64,000 nt of DNA from Acidovorax carolinensis (GTDB taxonomy: Bacteria > Pseudomonadota > Gammaproteobacteria > Burkholderiales > Burkholderiaceae_C): assembly GCF_002157145.1 (NCBI RefSeq), contig NZ_CP021361.1:1550001-1614000 (forward strand), in the 5' to 3' direction. The notes beneath the pieces were generated by a model. It did not search any database, was not told where the DNA came from, and saw nothing but the letters and a program-made list of their open reading frames with translations. The position numbers and the translations under genes were made by a program. Shown one piece after another: positions 24,589 through 37,149 of the stretch (position 1 is the stretch's first letter; every line of letters begins with the position of its first letter).

Positions 24589-25596
24589 TTATTGCGCTGC
24601 GGCAAGCGCCTGGGTAATCCAGCCGTCAAAAGTCTTCTGGTGCGCCCTGATCCAGCCGTCGGTGTGGCGTGCCACATCGCTGGCCTTGTTTTCGCCGCGG
24701 CTCATGCGCAGGTTCTGGGCGTTGATGTCAGCCACCGGCAGCTGCATCACCTCAAACAGCCGGGCGGCCACCGGGTTCTGGTCGGCAAAAGCCTTGTTGG
24801 CCACGATGTGCTGCTGGTTCACCTTGAAGCCGTAGTTCTTGCCATTGGGCAGGCGGGTGTCGTCCTGCGCTGCGGTGGTGGGTGAATCGGGCACCTCCAG
24901 CCAGACCACATCGGTGCCCGGGCGCAGCACGGCGCTGACCCAGTAGGGCGTCCAGGTGTAATAAAGGACGGGCTGGCCTTGCTTGAAACGGGCAATGGTG
25001 TCGGCAATCAGCGCGGCATAGCTGCCCTGCCTGTGCGTGATGGCGCTATCCAGCTGATAGGCCTTGAGGTGGCGTTCGATGGCCAGCTCGCAGCCCCAGC
25101 CGGGGTTGCAGCCGGTCAGGTCGGCCTTGCCGTCGCCGTCGGTATCAAACAGCTTGGCCAGCTGGGGGCCTTTGAGCTGGGCGAGGTTGGTGATCTGGTA
25201 GCGCGCGGCGGTCTTCCTGTCGATCAGGTAGCCCTGGGCGGCGTTGCCGGAGTACACGCCCTTGCGGTAAAGCTTGGTGTCGCCGCCGCTGTTCTTGTAG
25301 AAATCGGCGTGCAGCAGGTTCCAGTGGGTGGCCATGAAGGTGGCGTCGCCGTTGGCAATGGCCAGGTGCTCGGTGGCGGGCTCCAGGTCTTTCATGGGCT
25401 GCACGTCGTAGCCCAGTTTTTCCAGGGCGCGCGCAACCAGCAGGGTCTGGAAGGCCTCTTCAGCGAGCGAGCTCTTGAGCGGCTGCACGCTTACGCCCTC
25501 GCCGGGCAGGTTTTGTGCATGGGCGGCACCCCCCAGGCCTATGGTCAGCAGGCTGGTGGCGAGGGCGGCGTGGGCGAAAAGTGGGCGGTGTGGCAT
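24589..25596 (-). CDS. proX: Glycine betaine/proline ABC transporter substrate-binding protein
   Basis: 335 residues from the ATG at 25596 with AGGAG nine bases upstream. A Sec signal peptide ([16 protein letters not shown], cleavage before QN) leads into the ProX fold: [74 protein letters not shown]. The aromatic residues of the betaine box (W in [22 protein letters not shown]) are visible. It is the last gene of the proVWX operon, 61 bases after proW, and imports osmoprotectant under osmotic stress. Confidence 0.93.
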   Translation of the reverse strand: MPHRPLFAHAALATSLLTIGLGGAAHAQNLPGEGVSVQPLKSSLAEEAFQTLLVARALEKLGYDVQPMKDLEPATEHLAIANGDATFMATHWNLLHADFYKNSGGDTKLYRKGVYSGNAAQGYLIDRKTAARYQITNLAQLKGPQLAKLFDTDGDGKADLTGCNPGWGCELAIERHLKAYQLDSAITHRQGSYAALIADTIARFKQGQPVLYYTWTPYWVSAVLRPGTDVVWLEVPDSPTTAAQDDTRLPNGKNYGFKVNQQHIVANKAFADQNPVAARLFEVMQLPVADINAQNLRMSRGENKASDVARHTDGWIRAHQKTFDGWITQALAAAQ

Positions 25597-25657
25597 GGCT
25601 GCGGACTCCTGGAATGCGGGGACGGGAAATGGATGCATGGTCGTGGTGACGCGAGCC

Positions 25658-26907
25658 TCAGCGCCGGGCCGGCGCTAACTGGGCCGGGGCTTCCGGTGCG
25701 CCCGAAGCGGCGGCCGGTGTGGTTCGGCGCAGCAGGCGCCACGCCAGGCCAGCCGGGCCGGTCTGCCACCAATGGCGCACGCCCCGGCGCGGCCGGCCCA
25801 TGGCCTGGGTGATGCGGTCCAGCGTGACGGCCAGCAGCACAATGCCCAGGCCGCCCACGGTGGCCAAGCCCATGTCCAGGCGGCCAATGCCGCGCAGCAC
25901 CATCTGGCCCAACCCGCCCACGGCGATCATCGAAGCGATGACCACCATCGACAGCGACAGCATCAGCGCCTGGTTGACGCCCGCCATGATGGAAGGCAGC
26001 GCCAGCGGCAGCTGCACCTTGACCAGCAACTGCCAGGGCGACGCGCCATAGGCCCGCGCGGCTTCGATGAGGTCGGGGCGCACCTGGCGCAGCCCCAGGT
26101 TGGTCAGGCGCACCAGTGGCGGCAGCGCGAACACGATGGTCACGATCACCCCCGGCACGTTGCCAATGCCAAACAGCATCACCACCGGCACAAGGTAAAC
26201 GAAGGCGGGCGTGGTCTGCATGGCATCGAGAAACGGGCGCATCCAGCGCTGGGCGCGGTCGCTGGCCGCCAACGCAATGCCCAGCGGTAGACCGATCACG
26301 ATGCAGAACGCCAGCGAGGTCAGCACCAGCGACAGTGTCACCATGGCCTCGGACCAGATGCCCAGCATGGCCACCACCAGCAGCGAGACCACGGTGCCCA
26401 TGGCAACGGCGCGGCCTGCAAACTGCCACGCCAGCAGTCCCAGCAGCGCCACCATGGCCAGCGTGGGCACGCTGGTCAGCAGGCCTTCCACCCAGGTGAG
26501 CGTGCCGTCAATCGGCGCGCGCACAGTCTGAAAGAAGGGGCGAAAGTTCTGCACCACCCAGCCCAGGCCCTCGTTGATCCACGATTCGACGGGCAAAGAG
26601 CCATCCCACAGTTGCTGGATATGCCAGCCAGTGGGGGCGGCATCGGTGCCAGCCAGTTGAGCTGTCACGGCGTCTGCCGGGCGTCCAGCCAGCTGCCGGC
26701 GCTGTCGCTGGCTTCAGTGCCGGTAGGGGCCGCGCCCCAGGGGTCCGAGATCTCGGCAGGGGCTGCGGTGCTGGGTGCATCGGGCGCCGTCGCAGGCAAA
26801 TCCCAGGGTGTCACGGCCGGGCTGGATTCGCTGGCCGTCGCCCACGGATCGGTATCGGCAGGTGGTGGCAACGGCGGTGACTCGGTCATGGGCAGTGCAT
26901 CGTTCAT
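25658..26907 (-). CDS. proW: Glycine betaine ABC transporter permease, apparent frameshift in the N-terminal region
   Basis: The 336-residue downstream frame (from a GTG at 26668) holds the whole permease: [20 protein letters not shown], seven or so TM helices and the EAA loop [20 protein letters not shown]. Upstream, an 80-codon frame from the ATG at 26907 begins [20 protein letters not shown] with DPW/PWD repeats like the N terminus of E. coli ProW and ends [10 protein letters not shown]. That ATG overlaps the proV stop (ATGA), so it looks like the true start. One extra C in the run near 26679-26681 would join the two frames ([16 protein letters not shown]). I annotate one gene with a single-base deletion; two coupled genes are possible. 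Confidence 0.8.
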
Positions 26908-28160
26908 GCGAGGATCCTTTCTTGTGCGAGGTTTTCCACGGACGGCGCCGAGGGAGGAACCGGTGGTGTGTCGCGGTCCAGAAATTTCAGCAAGGTGGTT
27001 TTGCTGATGGCACCCTGAAAGTGCCCTGCAGGCCCTACCACCGGCACGGCGCAGGGCGCCTGCGCCACTTGGCCGAACAGGTCGGCAACGGCCGCGTCGG
27101 CGGCAATGGGTTCCACGTCGGGCAAAAATGCGTGTTGCAGGCCCAGCGGCCCCACATGGCCGTCGAGCGCGGTGCGCAGCGAATCGGCCGACACGGTGCC
27201 CAGGTAGCGCTGCGTGGGGCTGACCACATAGGCAAAGTCGCGGTCCTGGTCTTCAAGCTGCTTGAGCGCGGCGCGCGAGCCGCGGTCGTTGTGCTCGGAC
27301 ACCACCGTGAAGCGCTCGCGCGCAATGTCGCCGGCCTTGAACACGGCGGCGGCATCCACGCCGCGCACGAAGCTGCGCACATAGTCATTGGCCGGGTTGC
27401 GCAAAATTTCGTCGGGCGTTCCCACCTGCACCACCTGGCCGTCTTTCATGATGGCGATGCGGTCGCCAATGCGCATCGCCTCGTCCAGGTCGTGCGAGAT
27501 GAAGACGATGGTGCGTCGCCGCACCTGCTGCAGGCGCAGCAGCTCGCTTTGCATCTCGGTGCGGATGATGGGGTCGAGCGCGGAGAACGCCTCGTCCATG
27601 AGCAGGATGGACGGATCGGACGCCAGCGCGCGCGCCAGGCCCACGCGCTGCTGCATGCCGCCCGAAAGCTCGTCAGGATAGCTGGCGCCCCAGCTGGCCA
27701 GGCCCACCTGCTCCAGCGCCAGTGCGGCCTGCGTCTGGCGCTCGGCCCGGCCCACGCCCGCCAGCTCCAGCCCCAGCGCGGTGTTGTCGAGCACGTTCAT
27801 GTGCGGCATCAGTGCGAAAGACTGGAACACCATGCTGATGTCCTTGCGCCGCAGGGCGCGCAATTGCCCGCTGGTCAGGCTGCTGATGTCGGTGCCGTCC
27901 ACCAGAATGCGGCCCGCGGTGGGCTCGATCAGCAGGTTGAGCATGCGCACCAACGTGGATTTGCCGGATCCCGACAGGCCCATGACCACGAAGATTTCGC
28001 CTGCTTCGATGGTGAAAGTGGCGTCGAACACGCCGATCGAGTTGCCGGTGCGCTCCAGAATCTGCTGCTTGCTGAAGCCCTGGCGTACGAGTTCCAGAGC
28101 CTTGTGAGGTGCTTCGCCGAAGACTTTGAACACATGGTCGATGGTGATTTTCTTGGCCAC
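26904..28160 (-). CDS. proV: Glycine betaine/proline ABC transporter ATPase
   Basis: 418 residues from a GTG at 28160 (GGGAG upstream). N-terminal [20 protein letters not shown] and the linker [20 protein letters not shown] are ProV-specific. Walker [10 protein letters not shown], signature [16 protein letters not shown], Walker [14 protein letters not shown] and the switch His (FISHDLDEA) are intact; two CBS-type repeats follow (about residues 285-405), which sense ionic strength in OpuA-type transporters. First gene of proVWX; couples to proW by an ATGA overlap. Confidence 0.93.
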   Translation of the reverse strand: MAKKITIDHVFKVFGEAPHKALELVRQGFSKQQILERTGNSIGVFDATFTIEAGEIFVVMGLSGSGKSTLVRMLNLLIEPTAGRILVDGTDISSLTSGQLRALRRKDISMVFQSFALMPHMNVLDNTALGLELAGVGRAERQTQAALALEQVGLASWGASYPDELSGGMQQRVGLARALASDPSILLMDEAFSALDPIIRTEMQSELLRLQQVRRRTIVFISHDLDEAMRIGDRIAIMKDGQVVQVGTPDEILRNPANDYVRSFVRGVDAAAVFKAGDIARERFTVVSEHNDRGSRAALKQLEDQDRDFAYVVSPTQRYLGTVSADSLRTALDGHVGPLGLQHAFLPDVEPIAADAAVADLFGQVAQAPCAVPVVGPAGHFQGAISKTTLLKFLDRDTPPVPPSAPSVENLAQERILA

Positions 28161-28752
28161 GCTGGTGGATCTCCCTTGTTGTTGAACGGGTGGAACACAG
28201 CCCTGCCCGCCATTGGCGGACAGGTTCGAAACCCAAGCGAAGCCCTGATGCGGCGGCCTACCCTGGCTGCGATCAGCGGGGGACGGCACGAGAGAGAAGA
28301 ACACTGGCATTGCCAGGTAGGCCCGAATGGCACGCAAGGTGGTGCGCAAGGGCCTGGGGGTGTGTTCCAGCAGCGGACTCAGGGAGGACGACGCTTGGGC
28401 CACGGCTGCCACCGGGCGCAGGCACGGTGGCGGGGCATCAGGGCCGAAACTTCGGCGGACTGGAGCGACCGCGAGGGCCACGCCAGTGAGACATTTCGTC
28501 CCGGGTGGGGAGAATTACCTGCGCTGCAGGTTGTGAATCAGCCCTGAAGTATATGAATTCAGTGTTTTCGAGTCAAAACACTGGTTATTCAAAAAAACGT
28601 ATAGGCGCAGGTACGCGGCATCCACGCGTCGCCGCCCGCTCCCGCCGCATGGCAGGCAGTGCTCCTGTTCCTCAGTATCGTTGCTACTAAAAAAATAGCT
28701 GCTAGCGCTTTATATATATACGCTAGCAGCCAATTTGACTGAAAATCAAGGC
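28161..28752. other. Intergenic region upstream of proV with repeat R3
   Basis: About 590 bases without a supportable gene. The promoter of proVWX must lie here; an AT-rich part is at 28545-28605 but I cannot assign boxes. Repeat R3 occupies 28686-28742. Confidence 0.4.
28686..28742. repeat. Comamonadaceae-type intergenic repeat R3
   Basis: AAAAATAGCTGCTAGCGCTT, a TATATATA loop, then CGCTAGCAGCCAATTTGACT. The stem GCTGCTAGCG/CGCTAGCAGC is perfect in this copy, so it should fold into a long hairpin at the 3' side of the UPF0114 gene. Confidence 0.8.
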
Positions 28753-29352
28753 TCAATGCTTGTCGTGGCCGCTGTTGAGCAGCTTGTCGGTGTAGGCGAT
28801 GGCCAATGCGCTGGTGAGGAAGACCACATGGATGATGGTCTGCCACATCAGCACCTTCACGTCGTAATTGGCGGCGTTGATGAAGGTCTTGAGCAGGTGG
28901 ATGGAACTGATGCCGATGATCGACAGGCCCAGTTTCACCTTCAGAACCGACGCATTCACATGGCCCAGCCACTCGGGCTGGTCGGGGTGGTCGTCCAGGC
29001 CCAGCCGGCTTACAAAGGTTTCATAGCCGCCCACGATCACCATGATGAGCAGGTTGGAGATCATCACCACGTCGATCAGTGCCAGCACGACCAGCATGAT
29101 CACGGTTTCGTTCAGCGAGGTGATCTGCACCTCGGGCTTGTAGCCGATGCTCGTCACCAGCGCCTGCAGCGCCGTCTGGCTGCCAAAAACGGCTTCGACC
29201 AGGTGCGACAGTTCCAGCAGAAAATGCCACACATACACGGCCTGCGCCGCAATCAGCCCGAGATAAAGCGGCAACTGGAGCCAGCGGCTGGCAAATATCA
29301 GCGCGGGCAGGGGACGCAGGGGAGACGGGGCTTTGGGCGTTGGGGTGGACAT
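28753..29352 (-). CDS. UPF0114/YqhA-family inner membrane protein
   Basis: 199 residues starting [20 protein letters not shown]. Four hydrophobic segments (about 25-45, 70-100, 120-145, 165-190) and the family strings [39 protein letters not shown] and [18 protein letters not shown] match the TIGR00645/UPF0114 group. Function unknown. It is divergent from acs with about 140 bases between starts. The short N-terminal proline-rich tail is extra compared with E. coli YqhA. Confidence 0.85.
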   Translation of the reverse strand: MSTPTPKAPSPLRPLPALIFASRWLQLPLYLGLIAAQAVYVWHFLLELSHLVEAVFGSQTALQALVTSIGYKPEVQITSLNETVIMLVVLALIDVVMISNLLIMVIVGGYETFVSRLGLDDHPDQPEWLGHVNASVLKVKLGLSIIGISSIHLLKTFINAANYDVKVLMWQTIIHVVFLTSALAIAYTDKLLNSGHDKH

Positions 29353-29494
29353 GAAGGCCTGTGCAGGAAATGGAATGACGCCGGATTTTAGGTTGCGCGC
29401 GGGCGCCCACGCTGTAAGCTGAAGTCCGTCAGTGGCTTGTAAGTGGGGTGGCAGACAGTACCGCCCAGTTCCATCAGACCCAGGAGACAACACC

Positions 29495-31489
29495 ATGAGT
29501 TCGCCCAATTCCTCTATCGAGTCCGTGCTGGTTGAAAACCGCGTGTTCCCGCCCTCGGATGCAGTGGTCAAAGCCGCCCGCATTTCGGGCATGGCCGGTT
29601 ACGAAGCGCTGTGTGCCGAGGCCGACAAGGATTTCGAAGGCTTCTGGGCCCGCCTGGCGCGTGAGAACCTGCAGTGGACCAAGCCCTTCACCCGCACCCT
29701 GGATGAATCGAATGCGCCGTTCTTCCAGTGGTTTGCCGATGGCGAACTCAACGCATCGGCCAATTGCCTGGACCGCCACATCGGCACCGCCACCGAAAAC
29801 AAGACGGCCATCATTTTCGAGGCCGACGATGGCGCCGTGACCCGCATCACCTACAAGGAACTGCTGGCCCGCGTGAGCCAGTTTGCCAACGCCCTCAAGG
29901 CCCATGGGGTGGAAAAGGGCGACCGCGTGCTGATCTACATGCCCATGACGATCGAGGGCGTCATCGCCATGCAGGCCTGTGCGCGCATTGGCGCCACGCA
30001 CAGCGTGGTGTTTGGCGGCTTCAGTGCCAAGGCGGTGCACGAGCGCGTCATCGATGCGGGTGCCGTGGCCATCATCACGGCCAACTACCAGATGCGCGGC
30101 GGCAAGGAGCTGCCGCTCAAGGCCATCATCGACGAAGCGCTGGCCACAGGCGGCTGCGACACCGTGCGCAACGTGTTTGTGTACGAGCGCACGCCCACCG
30201 CATGCAACATGGTCGAGGGCCGCGACAAGACCTTCGCCCAGGCACTGGCCGGCCAGAGCACCGACTGCCCGCCCGTGGCCGTGGGCGCCGAGCACCCGCT
30301 GTTCATCCTCTACACCTCGGGCTCCACCGGCAAACCCAAGGGCGTGCAGCACAGCACGGGCGGCTACCTGCTGTGGGCCAAGCTCACCATGGACTGGACG
30401 TTCGACCTGCGTCCCGACGACATCTTCTGGTGCACGGCCGATATCGGCTGGATCACGGGCCACACCTATGTGACCTACGGCCCGCTGGCCGCTGGCGCCA
30501 CGCAGATCATCTTTGAAGGCATTCCCACGTTCCCGAATGCCGGGCGCTTCTGGCAGATGATCGAGCGCCACAAGTGCTCCATTTTCTACACCGCCCCCAC
30601 GGCCATCCGCTCGCTCATCAAGGCGGCCGAGGGCGATGCGGCAGTGCACCCCGCACGCTCCGATCTGTCGAGCCTGCGCATCCTGGGCAGCGTGGGTGAG
30701 CCCATCAACCCCGAAGCCTGGATGTGGTACTACAAACATGTGGGTGGCGAGCGTTGCCCCATCGTGGACACCTTCTGGCAAACCGAAACCGGTGGCCATG
30801 TCATCACGCCGCTGCCCGGCGCCACGCCGCTGGTACCCGGCAGCTGCACGCTGCCGCTGCCCGGCATCACCGCTGCCATCGTGGACGAAACGGGCAACGA
30901 CGTGGCCAATGGCGCGGGCGGCATCCTGGTCATCAAGCGCCCCTGGCCCAGCATGATCCGCACGATCTGGAATGACCCCGAGCGCTTCAAGAAGAGCTAC
31001 TTCCCCGAAGAACTCAAGGGCTACTACTTGGCCGGCGATGGCGCCGTGCGCAGCGCCGACCGCGGCTACTTCCGCATCACCGGCCGCATCGACGACGTGC
31101 TCAACGTCTCTGGCCACCGCATGGGCACGATGGAAATCGAATCGGCCCTGGTCTCCAAGACCGATCTGGTGGCCGAGGCCGCCGTGGTGGGGCGCCCGGA
31201 TGATTTGACCGGTGAGGCCATCTGCGCCTTCGTCGTGCTCAAGCGTTCGCGCCCCACGGGCGAGGAAGCCAAGCAGATCGCCAACGAGCTGCGCAACTGG
31301 GTGGCCAAGGAGATTGGGCCCATTGCCAAGCCCAAGGACATCCGCTTTGGTGACAACCTGCCCAAGACCCGCAGCGGCAAGATCATGCGGCGCCTGCTGC
31401 GCAGCATTGCCAAGGGTGAAGCCATCACCCAGGACACCAGTACGCTGGAAAACCCCGCAATTCTGGACCAGTTGTCGCAAACCAACTGA
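29495..31489 (+). CDS. acs: Acetyl-CoA synthetase
   Basis: 664 residues from the ATG at 29495 (CAGGAG nine bases upstream). Activates acetate to acetyl-CoA via acetyl-AMP. The P-loop-like AMP-binding motif [12 protein letters not shown], the acetate pocket region [31 protein letters not shown], and the C-terminal [20 protein letters not shown] are intact; TRSGKIMRR carries the catalytic lysine that is regulated by acetylation. Length matches Acs (650-660). It stands alone between yqhA and the lapA-like gene. A propionyl-CoA synthetase reading is less likely given the close match to Acs. Confidence 0.93.
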   Translation: MSSPNSSIESVLVENRVFPPSDAVVKAARISGMAGYEALCAEADKDFEGFWARLARENLQWTKPFTRTLDESNAPFFQWFADGELNASANCLDRHIGTATENKTAIIFEADDGAVTRITYKELLARVSQFANALKAHGVEKGDRVLIYMPMTIEGVIAMQACARIGATHSVVFGGFSAKAVHERVIDAGAVAIITANYQMRGGKELPLKAIIDEALATGGCDTVRNVFVYERTPTACNMVEGRDKTFAQALAGQSTDCPPVAVGAEHPLFILYTSGSTGKPKGVQHSTGGYLLWAKLTMDWTFDLRPDDIFWCTADIGWITGHTYVTYGPLAAGATQIIFEGIPTFPNAGRFWQMIERHKCSIFYTAPTAIRSLIKAAEGDAAVHPARSDLSSLRILGSVGEPINPEAWMWYYKHVGGERCPIVDTFWQTETGGHVITPLPGATPLVPGSCTLPLPGITAAIVDETGNDVANGAGGILVIKRPWPSMIRTIWNDPERFKKSYFPEELKGYYLAGDGAVRSADRGYFRITGRIDDVLNVSGHRMGTMEIESALVSKTDLVAEAAVVGRPDDLTGEAICAFVVLKRSRPTGEEAKQIANELRNWVAKEIGPIAKPKDIRFGDNLPKTRSGKIMRRLLRSIAKGEAITQDTSTLENPAILDQLSQTN

Positions 31490-31792
31490 TCCAGAGGGCG
31501 CTGTGCACACAGCGCCAGCGGGCAGCGCTTGTCGGATTCGGGGGCACTCATATCGCGCAGCGATGTGACGTGACCACAAAATCCTCTTTGTTCGGTCACC
31601 GCGCGTCATCGAAGCGATGGACACACTGATCCAGAAGGGCGCCGTGGTCGCCCGAGCGCATGTGCTTGCGCTGTAGGACGGCGCCGGTTCATTGGCAGAC
31701 CTCCATGCTGTTGGGGTGGCCATGAGGTACAACACAGCATCCGCATCCCGGCCATCTTGGCTGGGGTGACGCCTGTTTACCGGAGTACTTTC
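31490..31792. other. Intergenic region after acs
   Basis: Holds a perfect GGCGCTGTG/CACAGCGCC hairpin (31497-31516) just after the acs stop, without a T-run, probably its 3' structure. The rest has no gene; an 18-codon frame near 31617 is not supported. Confidence 0.45.
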
Positions 31793-32259
31793 ATGCAAAT
31801 GCGATCGACCCTCTTGCTTATCATCGTGCTGGCCATCGCCGCCCTGGCTGCGCTGAATTGGGACCTGCTGGCCGCTTCTTCCATGGTTTCGGTGGGGTTG
31901 ATGACCTTCGAGGCCCCCTGGGCTTGCTGATGCTGGGCCTCACCACGCTGCTGGGCGTGTTCGGCGTGGCATACGTGCTGTCTTTGCAGGGCTCGGTGCT
32001 GATGGAGGCTCGCCGCCACACCAAGGAAATGCAGGCCCAGCGCGAACTGGCCGACAAGGCCGAGGCGTCGCGTTTTACCGAACTGCGCAGCTTTCTCGAA
32101 GCCCAGCATGTTCAGGCCCATGCAGCGTTGCTGGAGCGCCTGAACAACCTGGAGTCACACCTGACGGCACGGGCTGAAGAATCTGACAACACCACGGCCG
32201 CCTATGTGGGGCAACTGGAGCAACAACTGCGGGGCCGCCCGGGAAGCGGCATGGTGTGA
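31793..32259 (+). CDS. LapA/DUF1049-domain membrane protein, apparent frameshift
   Basis: From the ATG at 31793 (GGAG seven bases upstream) the frame reads MQMRSTLLLIIVLAIAALAA, LNWDLLAASSMVSVGLMTFEAP and then breaks; it continues in the next frame as LGLLMLGLTTLLGVFGVAYV, then a cytosolic coiled coil (MEARRHTKEMQAQRELADKA) to 32259. Two membrane helices plus a coiled coil is the LapA-domain layout. The break is in the C-run near 31910-31915 (GCCCCCTGG; one more C restores TFEAPLGLLML). Corrected length is about 155 residues. Either a sequencing error or a real loss of function. Confidence 0.75.
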
Positions 32260-32271
32260 CGGAGGGCAGCG

Positions 32272-32312
32272 CCAAAAACAAAAGCCGCGCTCCCTGATGG
32301 GAAGGCGCGGCC
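32272..32312 (-). terminator. Intrinsic terminator of the cytochrome c gene
   Basis: On the minus strand GCCGCGC, a GC-rich loop and GCGCGGC are followed by TTTTGTTTTT. It lies 43 bases past the cytochrome c stop and faces the end of the lapA-like gene. Confidence 0.75.
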
Positions 32313-32354
32313 AGAGGATGCAGAGCCGTAACTCCGCAGCGGCAAATTGCCGAA

Positions 32355-32660
32355 TTAGTTCTGCGTCAGAACCCAGGCAGCCAGCTTCTTGCTGTCGGCT
32401 TCAGAAACCTGGGCATTGGCCGGCATGGGAACAGGACCCCACACGCCAGAACCACCCTTGATGATCTTGGCGGCCAGCTTGTCCACCGCGTCTTTTTGTC
32501 CGGCGTACTTGGCAGCCACATCCTTGTAAGACGGGCCAACCATTTTCTTGTCCACTGCATGGCAGGCCATGCAGTTTTTCGATGTTGCCAAGGCCAAGTC
32601 AGCCATTGCGGGAGCTGCGACCGACAATGTCATGGCAAGAGTGATCAGGGTGCGCTTCAT
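32355..32660 (-). CDS. Small periplasmic c-type cytochrome (c551/c5 type)
   Basis: 101 residues. A Sec signal peptide (MKRTLITLAMTLSVAAPAMA, cleavage near residue 20) precedes a single heme-binding CMACH, a proline/lysine loop (KMVGPSYKDVAAKYAGQKDA) and an axial methionine in GPVPMPANAQV. This is the class I cytochrome c551/c8 layout. It should be a soluble periplasmic electron carrier, possibly delivering electrons to a terminal oxidase such as the cbb3 enzyme encoded further right. Monocistronic, with its own terminator. Confidence 0.88.
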   Translation of the reverse strand: MKRTLITLAMTLSVAAPAMADLALATSKNCMACHAVDKKMVGPSYKDVAAKYAGQKDAVDKLAAKIIKGGSGVWGPVPMPANAQVSEADSKKLAAWVLTQN

Positions 32661-32777
32661 GGTGGGGTTTCCTGCGGTTGAGTTACAGTGCTTATAACGA
32701 AATTGTAGTGACTTGGGTTGACTTTGCCATGCCTTTTGTCAATTCATTCATCGAATGTGCGCTTTTTGGAGTTGAAC

Positions 32778-33020
32778 ATGTATTTGTTGGTCCTCGGTCT
32801 CGTCCTGTCATTGCTGAAATACCTTGAAGTCGGACCGGTTGCCGCGTGGTCGTGGTGGTGGGTGTTGTCGCCGTTTGCCATCACGGCCCTGTGGTGGGCA
32901 TGGGCCGACGCCACGGGTTACACCAAGCGCAAGGCCATGGAAAAGATGGACCAGCGCAAGCAGGACCGCATCAACAAGCACAAGGAAGCCCTGGGCATTC
33001 AGCCACGCAAGCCGCGTTGA
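32778..33020 (+). CDS. Small Trp-rich protein (TIGR04438 type)
   Basis: 80 residues starting MYLLVLGLVLSLLKYLEVGP, with the tryptophan cluster AAWSWWWVLSPFAITALWWAWADATGYTK followed by a basic tail KRKAMEKMDQRKQDRINKHK. Two short membrane segments. GGAG six bases before the ATG at 32778. This matches the small Trp-rich protein family seen mainly in Betaproteobacteria; function unknown. Confidence 0.82.
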   Translation: MYLLVLGLVLSLLKYLEVGPVAAWSWWWVLSPFAITALWWAWADATGYTKRKAMEKMDQRKQDRINKHKEALGIQPRKPR

Positions 33021-33105
33021 ATCGAGCGCCAAGTGCATTTCTGCGCTTGTGTGCTGGAGAGTGCTTGGCAAGTGCCTGCGCAAGTTTGCATCACCCCCAT
33101 GAACA

Positions 33106-33136
33106 GCGCCCGGAGCACTATGCACCGGGCGTTTTT
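33106..33136 (+). terminator. Intrinsic terminator after the small Trp-rich protein gene
   Basis: GCGCCCGG, an 11-base loop, CCGGGCG, then TTTTT. Confidence 0.75.
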
Positions 33137-33203
33137 GTATGTCGGGAGCTATCAGCGCAGAGCGCTTCGCGCGCGCGCAGGCTCGACCGTTCGGGCGGAC
33201 TGA

Positions 33204-34913
<1,710 letters not shown>

Positions 34914-35096
34914 GGTTTGTCTCGTTGTGGAATGGATCGGAAAGGGGCCTTTGAAGCCCTGGGCGTTCGCTGTGCCAGTGTGAACCGGCCAGGGGTGGGG
35001 TTGAGGCCGCCGTGCCCATCACCCCACGGGCAGGTCGGAGATAATTGCCCGGACTCTGCCCCCTGATTCCCGCCCAACCCTTTACCTCACATCACG

Positions 35097-36953
35097 ATGC
35101 CTGTTTACCGCTCCAAAACCTCTACCGCCGGTCGCAACATGGCAGGTGCGCGCTCGCTCTGGCGTGCCACCGGCATGAAGGACGACGATTTTCAAAAGCC
35201 CATTATTGCGGTGGTCAACTCGTTCACCCAGTTCGTGCCCGGCCATGTGCACCTGAAAGACCTGGGCCAGTTGGTGGCACGCGAGATTGAAGCGGCGGGC
35301 GGTGTCGCCAAAGAGTTCAACACCATTGCCGTGGACGATGGCATCGCCATGGGCCACGACGGCATGCTGTATTCGCTGCCCAGCCGCGACATCATTGCCG
35401 ACTCGGTGGAATACATGGTCAATGCGCACTGCGCTGACGCCATGGTCTGCATCTCGAATTGCGACAAGATCACGCCCGGCATGTTGATGGCCGCCATGCG
35501 CCTGAACATCCCCGTGGTGTTTGTCTCTGGCGGCCCCATGGAGGCCGGCAAGGTCAACAAGACCGACCCCACCACCCACGCCGTCACCTTCAAGAAGCTC
35601 GACCTGATCGACGCCATGGTGATGGCGGCGGATGACAAGGTGTCGGACGCCGACGTGGCCGAGATCGAGCGCTCTGCGTGCCCCACCTGTGGCTCGTGCT
35701 CGGGCATGTTTACCGCCAATTCGATGAACTGCCTGACCGAGGCGCTGGGCCTTTCGCTGCCGGGCAACGGTACCGTGGTGGCGACGCACGCCGACCGTGA
35801 GCAGCTCTTCAAACGCGCCGGCCGCCTGGTGGTGGAGCTGTGCAAACGGTATTACGAACAGGAAGACAGCCGCGTGTTGCCACGCTCCATGGGCTTCAAG
35901 GCGTTCGAAAACGCCATGACGCTGGACATTGCCATGGGCGGCTCGACCAACACCATCCTGCACATCCTGGCGATTGCGCAAGAGGCTGAAATCGATTTCA
36001 CGATGGCCGACATCGACCGCTTGTCGCGCGTTGTGCCGCAGCTGTGCAAAGTGGCGCCCAACACGGACAAGTACCACATCGAAGACGTGCACCGCGCGGG
36101 CGGCATCATGGCCATCCTGGGTGAGCTGGACCGTGCCGGAAAGCTGCATACCGACACGCCCACCGTGCACGCCAAAACCATGAAGGATGCGCTGGACGAA
36201 TGGGATATTGCCCGCAACCCGTCGGATGCGGTCAAGACCTTCTACATGGCTGGCCCCGGCGGCGTCCCTACGCAGGTTGCCTTCAGCCAGAACGCGCGCT
36301 GGCCCAGCCTGGACCTGGACCGCGCCAAGGGCTGCATCCGCTCGGGCGACCACGCCTTCTCGCAAGAGGGGGGGCTGGCCGTGCTGCGCGGCAACATCGC
36401 GCTGGACGGCTGCGTGGTCAAGACCGCCGGTGTGGACGACTCGCTGCTGGTGTTCGAAGGCACGGCGCATGTAACCGAGTCGCAAGACGAGGCCGTGGCC
36501 AATATCCTGGCCGACAAGGTCAAGGCCGGTGACGTGGTCATCGTGCGCTACGAAGGCCCCAAGGGCGGTCCCGGCATGCAGGAAATGCTGTACCCCACCA
36601 GCTACATCAAGTCCAAGGGCCTGGGCAAGGCCTGTGCGCTGCTGACCGATGGCCGCTTCTCCGGCGGCACCTCGGGCCTGTCCATCGGCCACGCCTCGCC
36701 CGAGGCCGCTGCTGGTGGCGCGATTGGCCTGGTGAAGAACGGCGACCGCATCCGCATCGACATTCCCAACCGGTCCATCAACGTGCTGGTGTCGGATGAA
36801 GAGCTGGCCCGCCGCCGCGCCGAGCAGGACAAGCTGGGCTGGAAGCCCGCGCAGCCGCGCCCGCGCAAGGTGTCCGCCGCGCTCAAGGCCTACGCCAAGC
36901 TGGTGATGTCGGCCGACAAGGGTGCCGTGCGCGACCTGTCGCTGCTGGACTGA
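35097..36953 (+). CDS. ilvD: Dihydroxy-acid dehydratase, long (E. coli IlvD-like) subtype
   Basis: 618 residues starting [20 protein letters not shown], the exact opening of E. coli-type IlvD. Cluster cysteines are in [16 protein letters not shown] and [19 protein letters not shown]; the substrate region [14 protein letters not shown] and the end [20 protein letters not shown] are intact. The length fits the subtype (616). It needs a 4Fe-4S cluster that is oxygen-sensitive, whereas the divergent shorter paralogue may carry a 2Fe-2S cluster; that difference is inferred from subtype. A strong terminator follows. Confidence 0.92.
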   Translation: MPVYRSKTSTAGRNMAGARSLWRATGMKDDDFQKPIIAVVNSFTQFVPGHVHLKDLGQLVAREIEAAGGVAKEFNTIAVDDGIAMGHDGMLYSLPSRDIIADSVEYMVNAHCADAMVCISNCDKITPGMLMAAMRLNIPVVFVSGGPMEAGKVNKTDPTTHAVTFKKLDLIDAMVMAADDKVSDADVAEIERSACPTCGSCSGMFTANSMNCLTEALGLSLPGNGTVVATHADREQLFKRAGRLVVELCKRYYEQEDSRVLPRSMGFKAFENAMTLDIAMGGSTNTILHILAIAQEAEIDFTMADIDRLSRVVPQLCKVAPNTDKYHIEDVHRAGGIMAILGELDRAGKLHTDTPTVHAKTMKDALDEWDIARNPSDAVKTFYMAGPGGVPTQVAFSQNARWPSLDLDRAKGCIRSGDHAFSQEGGLAVLRGNIALDGCVVKTAGVDDSLLVFEGTAHVTESQDEAVANILADKVKAGDVVIVRYEGPKGGPGMQEMLYPTSYIKSKGLGKACALLTDGRFSGGTSGLSIGHASPEAAAGGAIGLVKNGDRIRIDIPNRSINVLVSDEELARRRAEQDKLGWKPAQPRPRKVSAALKAYAKLVMSADKGAVRDLSLLD

Positions 36954-36982
36954 TACCCCGGCGCGCAGGCGCCGTGTGCCCG

Positions 36983-37020
36983 AACCCGCCGGACCACCCG
37001 CTGGCGGGTTTTCTTTTTTT
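36983..37020 (+). terminator. Intrinsic terminator after ilvD
   Basis: AACCCGCC, ten-base loop, GGCGGGTT, then TTCTTTTTTT. A textbook rho-independent terminator 30 bases past the stop. Confidence 0.9.
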
Positions 37021-37029
37021 GCGCTCTTT

Positions 37030-37079
37030 TATTAATAGCTTGAAGCGCTTGATACAAAAGCGCTGAGGGGCAATTTTCC
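37030..37079. repeat. Comamonadaceae-type intergenic repeat R4
   Basis: ATTAATAGCTTGAAGCGCTT, loop GATACAA, AAGCGCTGAGGGGCAATTTT. Stem GCGCTT/AAGCGC conserved. Lies between the ilvD terminator and lgt. Confidence 0.75.
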
Positions 37080-37149
37080 TAGTAATTGCCAGGCATTGCC
37101 ACCCAGGGTCACGGCCCCGTGCGCCGCGCCGGGCACAATACCGCCCACC

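Noticed and set aside
31617..31676. 18-codon reading frame after acs
   Set aside because: No ribosome site, no conservation evidence and too short to support.
29474..31798. 774-codon open frame antisense to acs
   Set aside because: Shadow of a high-GC gene; histidine/glycine-rich composition without domains, and acs on the other strand is complete.
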